Origin: Lachnospiraceae bacterium UBA1201
GTDB lineage: Bacteria; Bacillota; Clostridia; Lachnospirales; Lachnospiraceae
Assembly (NCBI GenBank): GCA_002309675.1
Contig: DBXX01000008.1
Coordinates: 1 to 25,665, forward strand
Length of the DNA stretch: 25,665 nt
Direction of reading: 5' to 3'
The notes under the pieces are model-generated. The model was not told the origin of the DNA. It was given only the letters and a program-made list of their open reading frames with translations, and searched no databases. Made by a program: the position numbers and the translations under genes. Of this stretch, positions 21,869-25,665 are shown piece by piece; the first letter of the stretch is position 1, and the number at the start of each line of letters is the position of its first letter.

Positions 21869-22210
21869 ATGAGTGAAAACACTGAGCAGGAGAAAACCAG
21901 TAAAGAAAAAGACCCTAAGATCAAGGAACTCTATCTGATCGAGATCGAATCGAAGGGTATCCGGATCGCGAGCATCGTCAGCATCATTCTGGCGATCATC
22001 ATGTTCATCCTGGAGATCGTACTTCAGGGTAAGCAGAATTTCGGCATGTATGCCTTAGTCGGATCATTCTGTACCGTAAGCTTTTACTACTACGGCCTTC
22101 GGACGAAGCGCCTGCCGTACACGCTTACAGGTCTGATCTGGGGCGCGCTCACCGTCTTCTTTATCGTGATGTACATTCTTGACATGGTGGATCACGGCGG
22201 AACGCTGTAA
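21869..22210 (+). CDS. Small membrane protein, hypothetical
   Basis: 113 residues: a charged N-terminal 30 residues (KEKDPKIKELYLIEIESKG), then about three membrane helices (IASIVSIILAIIMFILEIVL, FGMYALVGSFCTVSFYYYG and LTGLIWGALTVFFIVMYIL). It resembles small DUF membrane proteins common in clostridia; I cannot name the function. GGGAGGTG precedes the ATG. It has its own promoter, and a terminator follows at 22251. Confidence 0.8.
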   Translation: MSENTEQEKTSKEKDPKIKELYLIEIESKGIRIASIVSIILAIIMFILEIVLQGKQNFGMYALVGSFCTVSFYYYGLRTKRLPYTLTGLIWGALTVFFIVMYILDMVDHGGTL

Positions 22211-22250
22211 GTTTCGGACTGACAGTCGCGCAGATGACTTATATATGACC

Positions 22251-22297
22251 GCCCGGACGGAGACCGGTGAAGGCTTCCGCCCGGGCGTCGTGTTTTT
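22251..22297 (+). terminator. Rho-independent terminator after the 21869 gene
   Basis: GCCCGG (22251-22256) pairs with CCGGGC (22281-22286), with an inner GGA/TCC pair, followed by GTCGTG and five T. It ends 17 bp before the next gene's start. Confidence 0.7.
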
Positions 22298-22313
22298 GAA
22301 AGAGAGGGGTTTT

Positions 22314-22883
22314 ATGGAGATCGGGGCAATGATGACCTTTGAGGCGAACGGTTTAACGACCGTTTTGCGGTGTGTGGACGGTGAAACGTTCCGGAAAACA
22401 TTTGCCGAAAAGCGGGCCGGGATGAAGCGTGGCTGCTTTCTGGCGCCGCCCGAGGACAATGATTACGATCAGCAGGAGAATTATCTGACGGACGATGGGG
22501 ACGCGGGCTTTTCGATCACCGCTGACGGCTGGCTGGTGTCGCTGTTTTCGACTCGCCCGCGGCGCGGTTTTGTCAAATGTGTCGCGCCGCTTTTGCGGGA
22601 GCGGGTCGTGCGTCTGGGCTGCATCTGCACGCGGGAACCGGGACGGGAGGCGAGAGAACCTCTGGTCGAGACCTATCAGAGGGAACTCGGCTTTCACGTG
22701 GCGGCGCGGACATTGGATGACCACGCAGTTATGTGCGAATACTACGGCGAGGAGTTTATCAGCCGTTTTATGAAGGATTTCGGAATCCCATATCATGTGT
22801 TTATGACGCGCAAAGAACCGCCTGCGCCTGCGCCGGTATTTGACGATTTTTTTGAGGCGGAAGCGTACGTTTTGTCACTGTGA
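22314..22883 (+). CDS. Hypothetical protein, possibly acetyltransferase-like
   Basis: 189 residues from the ATG at 22314 (AGAGAGGGG upstream); the frame extends back to 22179, but that would cross the terminator. Segments such as GWLVSLFSTRPRRGFVKCVA and LVETYQRELGFHVAARTL resemble the late strands of GNAT-like folds, but the acetyl-CoA motif is not recognisable. I do not know the function. No promoter is evident directly upstream, so it may be read through from the previous gene. Confidence 0.7.
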   Translation: MEIGAMMTFEANGLTTVLRCVDGETFRKTFAEKRAGMKRGCFLAPPEDNDYDQQENYLTDDGDAGFSITADGWLVSLFSTRPRRGFVKCVAPLLRERVVRLGCICTREPGREAREPLVETYQRELGFHVAARTLDDHAVMCEYYGEEFISRFMKDFGIPYHVFMTRKEPPAPAPVFDDFFEAEAYVLSL

Positions 22884-22899
22884 TGTGGCGGCGGCCACG

Positions 22900-22928
22900 T
22901 TGACAACGAAGGGCTTTCGTGCTAGAAT
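22900..22928 (+). promoter_or_regulatory. Promoter of bioY with inverted repeat in the spacer
   Basis: -35 TTGACA (22900-22905), 17-bp spacer, -10 TAGAAT (22923-22928). The spacer holds ACGAA-GGGCT-TTCGT (22906-22920), a possible operator. It does not look like the BirA operator half-site, so biotin control is not shown. Confidence 0.75.
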
Positions 22929-22977
22929 AACCGGCGTATCACAAGGCTACGGTTCGTAGCGGAAAAGAGGCATCACT

Positions 22978-23550
22978 ATGGCAGAAGAAAAAGTTAAACA
23001 AGTAATTTCAACGAGGTCGCTTACGATCATCGGGCTGATGACGGCGGTGTGCTGCGTGCTGGGTCCCATCTCGGTTCCGATCGGAGCGGTTCCGGTGTCG
23101 CTCGGTGTTCTGGCCGTCCTGCTGACCGTGTATGTGCTGGGCACGTTTAAGGGCACGGTGGCAACGCTTGTCTATATTTTGCTCGGAACGGTCGGACTTC
23201 CTGTTTTTTCAGGATATCAGGGCGGCTTGCAGAAGATTTCCGGTCCAACCGGCGGCTATATCATCGGCTTCATCTTTCTGGCGCTGATTGCGGGAGTATT
23301 CATTGACCGCTTCTCATATAAGAAATGTTACATGCATGTAGTCGGCATGGTTTTGGGTCTGGCGGTCTGCTACCTGTTCGGCACAGTTTGGTTTGTATTC
23401 GTGACGAAGATGAACTTCATCGCGGCCCTCGGGGTGTGCGTCGTTCCTTTCCTTTTGTTCGATGCGCTGAAGATCGCGTTCTGCTTCACGATGGGTATCG
23501 GAATACGTAAAGCGCTGACGGCGGCGCATTTGGCAGATTACTATAAATGA
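22978..23550 (+). CDS. bioY: Biotin transporter, BioY family (ECF S component)
   Basis: 190 residues, about six membrane helices. The family hallmark GLPVFSGYQGGLQKISGPTG and GYIIGFI is present, as are SVPIGAVPVSLGVLAVLL and FLLFDALKIAF. BioY binds biotin and either works alone or couples to the shared ECF energising module (EcfA/A'/T), which is not encoded here. The start has AGAGG upstream. It has its own promoter. The next gene (GNAT) follows after 54 bp containing a 10-bp stem hairpin. Confidence 0.94.
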   Translation: MAEEKVKQVISTRSLTIIGLMTAVCCVLGPISVPIGAVPVSLGVLAVLLTVYVLGTFKGTVATLVYILLGTVGLPVFSGYQGGLQKISGPTGGYIIGFIFLALIAGVFIDRFSYKKCYMHVVGMVLGLAVCYLFGTVWFVFVTKMNFIAALGVCVVPFLLFDALKIAFCFTMGIGIRKALTAAHLADYYK

Positions 23551-23583
23551 TACAAAGCACAGAGAAATCCGAAGTATCATTTA
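23544..23583 (+). other. 10-bp inverted repeat spanning the bioY stop
   Basis: TAAATGATAC (23544-23553) and GTATCATTTA (23574-23583) are perfect complements separated by 20 nt. The left arm includes the stop codon of bioY. There is no T-run, and the right arm ends 21 bp before the GNAT start, so it could separate or stabilise the two messages. Confidence 0.55.
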
Positions 23584-23604
23584 CAGAGGATTTAAGGACA
23601 TAAT

Positions 23605-24075
23605 ATGACAATACGAAGAGCAATTGAAACGGATATTCCCCGCATCCTGGAGCTACTGGTTCAGGTAAATAATGTGCATCAGGTCCGGAGGCCGGACCTG
23701 TTTTTGGCGGATAAAACGAAGTACAACGCACAACAGCTTCGTGATATTCTGAAATCGGATGAGACGCCCGTCTTCGTCGCGGCGGATGATGCCGGGACCG
23801 TGCAGGGCTATGGATTCTGCGTGTTCCAGTCGCACATCGGGAACAACAACCAGCCGGATCATATCACGCTTTATATTGACGATATTTGTGTGGATCAGGC
23901 GGTCCGCGGGCAGCACATTGGCCGCGCGATCTATGAATACATCGCAGCTTTTGCACGTGAAAACGGCTGCTACAACATCACACTGAACGTGTGGGAGGGC
24001 AATGACGCGGCGCGCGCGTTTTACGAGAGTCTCGGAATGGGCGTGCAGAAGACGGGGATGGAGATGATCTTATGA
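23605..24075 (+). CDS. GNAT-family N-acetyltransferase
   Basis: 156 residues. The acetyl-CoA-binding motif A is VDQAVRGQHIGRAIYEY (R101-G105-A108) and motif B is EGNDAARAFYESLGM (131-145); the N-terminus IRRAIETDIPRILELL is typical. Acts in the cytoplasm, acetylating an unknown amine. AAGGA precedes the ATG at 23605. Its stop overlaps the start of the histidine phosphatase-TcdA fusion by ATGA, so the two are translationally coupled. Confidence 0.92.
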   Translation: MTIRRAIETDIPRILELLVQVNNVHQVRRPDLFLADKTKYNAQQLRDILKSDETPVFVAADDAGTVQGYGFCVFQSHIGNNNQPDHITLYIDDICVDQAVRGQHIGRAIYEYIAAFARENGCYNITLNVWEGNDAARAFYESLGMGVQKTGMEMIL

Positions 24076-25463
24076 AGATATACATCATTCGTCACGGGCA
24101 GACGCAGTACAACCTGCTCGGACGGCTGCAGGGGCGGCTGGATATCCCGCTGAATGAGAACGGCTTGGCACTTGCGCATGTGGCCGGACAGGGGCTTAAA
24201 GACGTGCATTTTGATGCCGTGATCTCGAGCCCGCTGACGCGTGCGATGCAGACGGCGAAGATCGTTCTCGAAGAGAACCTTGCGACCGACTGCGAGATCG
24301 AGATCGACCCTGCGATCCAGGAGATCAATTTCGGCGTCTGGGAAGGCCTGACTTGCAAAGGTGAGGACTGCGAGGTTCCGAAGGAAGAATTCGGGCGGTT
24401 TATGTATGATACGTTTCAGTTCGTTCCGCCGGAGGGCGGCGAGACGGCACGCGAGGTCTGCGAGCGCACGGGGGCTTTCCTTAAGAAACTGATGGCGCGC
24501 GAGGATCTGCGTGATGCGAACGTCCTGCTTTCGACACATGGCTGCGCGACCCGCGGCCTGCTGAACTCTGTATATAAAGATCCGACGGATTTCTGGCACG
24601 GCAAGGTGCCGCCGAACTGCTCGGTCAATGTTGTGGAAGTTTATAACGGACGTGCGTTTTTAGTCGCTTCGGATGTGCTTCCGGGGCAACCGGTCGAGGA
24701 CATCTACGCGCGCACACGTATGTTAATAGGAACGGATGCACTGCTTCGCCTTCGCGATGCGCGGGTGGCGGTGTTCGGCCTGGGCGGCGTCGGCGGCTAT
24801 GCAGTCGAGGCATTGGCGCGCGCGGGCGTCGGTACGCTTCATCTGGTGGATCATGACACCGTGAGCGCAACGAACCTGAACCGCCAGATATTGGCCACAA
24901 CCGACTGGATCGGCAAGCCGAAGACAGAAGCGGCGTGCGCGAGGGTGAAGCAGATCTCCCCGGATGTGCGGGTCTGCACCTATGAAAAGTTCTTCCTTCC
25001 GGAGACAGAGGGGGATTTTCCGTTCGATCAGTTTGATTATATCGTGGACGCGATCGACACGGTGAGCGGGAAGCTGCGCCTGGCAGAGATCGCTAAAGAG
25101 CGCGGCATTCCGATCATCAGCGCGATGGGCGCGGGCAATAAATTAAGCGCACAGGGCTTTCGTGTGGCGGACATCAGCCAGACCCGGACTTGCCCGTTGG
25201 CGCGCGTCATGCGTCGCGAACTGAAAAAGCGCGGCATCGATCACCTGAAGGTCGTGTATTCGGAAGAAACGGCGATGACGCCGCAGGATCCGAACGGGGG
25301 AAATGCCTCCGCCGAAGATGCGGAAAACACGTCTGGCAGCGGTAAGAAAACACGTGTAAAACAGGCACCGGGAAGCATTTCCTATGTTCCGGGAACCGTA
25401 GGCCTGATGATGGCCGGCGAGGTGATCCGGGATCTGGTCGGAGAAATCGAAAGCCTTAATTGA
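24072..25463 (+). CDS. Fusion: histidine phosphatase domain + TcdA-like E1/ThiF-family tRNA t6A dehydratase
   Basis: 463 residues. Residues 1-200 are a histidine phosphatase: IIRHGQTQYN (catalytic H8), SSPLTRAMQTAKI and the second histidine in STHG (H156), similar to CobC/PhoE-type enzymes. Residues about 213-463 are a ThiF/MoeB/E1-like domain closest to TcdA (which cyclises t6A37 in tRNA): VFGLGGVGGYAVEALARAGV (ATP site), VDHDTVSATNLNRQI (R271), VDAIDT, SAMGAGNKL and CPLARVMRRELKKRG. The usual cysteine-rich CxxxC segment near residue 405 is replaced by a Gly/Ser/Asn-rich linker. The frame is continuous with no stop at the junction (about residue 205). The start overlaps the GNAT stop. Confidence 0.9.
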   Translation: MKIYIIRHGQTQYNLLGRLQGRLDIPLNENGLALAHVAGQGLKDVHFDAVISSPLTRAMQTAKIVLEENLATDCEIEIDPAIQEINFGVWEGLTCKGEDCEVPKEEFGRFMYDTFQFVPPEGGETAREVCERTGAFLKKLMAREDLRDANVLLSTHGCATRGLLNSVYKDPTDFWHGKVPPNCSVNVVEVYNGRAFLVASDVLPGQPVEDIYARTRMLIGTDALLRLRDARVAVFGLGGVGGYAVEALARAGVGTLHLVDHDTVSATNLNRQILATTDWIGKPKTEAACARVKQISPDVRVCTYEKFFLPETEGDFPFDQFDYIVDAIDTVSGKLRLAEIAKERGIPIISAMGAGNKLSAQGFRVADISQTRTCPLARVMRRELKKRGIDHLKVVYSEETAMTPQDPNGGNASAEDAENTSGSGKKTRVKQAPGSISYVPGTVGLMMAGEVIRDLVGEIESLN

Positions 25464-25526
25464 GGAATGGTTTCGAAACCTTCCGGGGACCCGGAAAATA
25501 ATCCGAAAAAAATGCGAAAAAAGGTG

Positions 25527-25555
25527 TTGACAAACGAGGGCGGTTTTGATATGAT
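25527..25555 (+). promoter_or_regulatory. First of two tandem strong promoters before the tRNA
   Basis: -35 TTGACA (25527-25532), 17-bp spacer, -10 TATGAT (25550-25555). The bases after the -35 (AACGAG) are the same as in the second promoter. In the 64 bp upstream are a 12-bp palindrome GGTTTCGAAACC (25469-25480) and TTCCGG/CCGGAA (25481-25496), neither a convincing terminator. Confidence 0.82.
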
Positions 25556-25588
25556 TATCAATGCCGCTGATAAAAAGGCGACAAACGC

Positions 25589-25617
25589 TTGACAAACGAG
25601 TGAAACCGTTATATCAT
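25589..25617 (+). promoter_or_regulatory. Second tandem promoter before the tRNA
   Basis: -35 TTGACA (25589-25594), 17-bp spacer, -10 TATCAT (25612-25617). The tRNA 5' end lies 18 bp downstream of the -10. Paired strong promoters are typical of stable-RNA genes. Confidence 0.85.
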
Positions 25618-25634
25618 AGTTAGGCACTGCTTAA

Positions 25635-25665
25635 GGAGAGATATCGAAGCGGTCATAACGAGGCG
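25635..25665 (+). tRNA. 5' part of a tRNA, probably class II (serine-like), cut by window end
   Basis: From 25635: acceptor arm GGAGAGA, then T8 and A9, a D-arm TCG/CGA around a loop with AGCGGTCATAA, and the start of the anticodon stem (GCG). The acceptor sequence and D-loop are those of bacterial tRNA-Ser. The anticodon is beyond the window, so the isoacceptor is unknown. The double promoter upstream supports a stable RNA gene. Confidence 0.75.

Noticed and set aside
25469..25496. Terminator after the phosphatase-TcdA fusion
   Set aside because: The palindrome and the TTCCGG hairpin are short and are not followed by a T-run, so I did not call it.

Overview
The window looks like chromosomal DNA from a Gram-positive clostridium (Bacillota, probably Lachnospiraceae-like). 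This is inferred from strong sigma-A type promoters (TTGACA, 17 bp, TATAAT), AGGAGG-type ribosome binding sites, lipobox lipoproteins, an ECF-type BioY, TM2/zinc-ribbon proteins and MacB-like ABC modules. No genus can be assigned from the sequence alone. Most genes are moderately GC-rich. About 10.9-13.1 kb is visibly AT-richer and looks like accessory DNA.

Layout. (1) 1-5.1 kb: two divergent P-type ATPases, an MgtA-type Mg2+ importer (minus strand, running off the left edge) and a PMCA/SERCA-type Ca2+ pump (plus strand), with back-to-back promoters. (2) 5.1-9.0 kb: a tandem array of hairpin repeats, a large lipoprotein with an FG-GAP-like segment, a small XRE regulator (minus) divergent from a Q/P-rich zinc-ribbon/TM2 protein, and a second, degenerate pair of the same hairpin repeats. 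(3) 9.0-10.9 kb: an MBL-fold hydrolase and a PflA-like radical SAM enzyme. (4) 10.9-15.9 kb: a small lipoprotein that may be frameshifted, three tandem paralogous single-pass membrane proteins, and a MacB/LolD-type ABC ATPase with two overlapping FtsX-like permeases. A 72-bp copy of the start of the ABC ATPase gene is trapped between the first and second paralog, recording a tandem duplication. (5) 16.0-19.3 kb: a hypothetical protein, a hairpin-rich non-coding stretch ending in a terminator, a stand-alone reverse transcriptase, and an MFS transporter whose start overlaps the RT stop. (6) 19.5-25.5 kb: a histidine phosphatase-ThrH fusion, a zinc-ribbon membrane protein, small hypothetical proteins, BioY, a GNAT acetyltransferase and a histidine phosphatase-TcdA fusion. 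(7) The right end carries two tandem strong promoters and the first 31 nt of a probable class II tRNA (Ser-like).

The best candidates for something undescribed are the RT with its upstream structured RNA-like region, coupled to an MFS gene; the triplicated membrane-protein plus ABC exporter locus; and the covarying 35-nt hairpin repeat family. The two separate fusions of a histidine-phosphatase domain to unrelated enzymes are also unusual. No CRISPR array, insertion sequence or complete prophage is visible.
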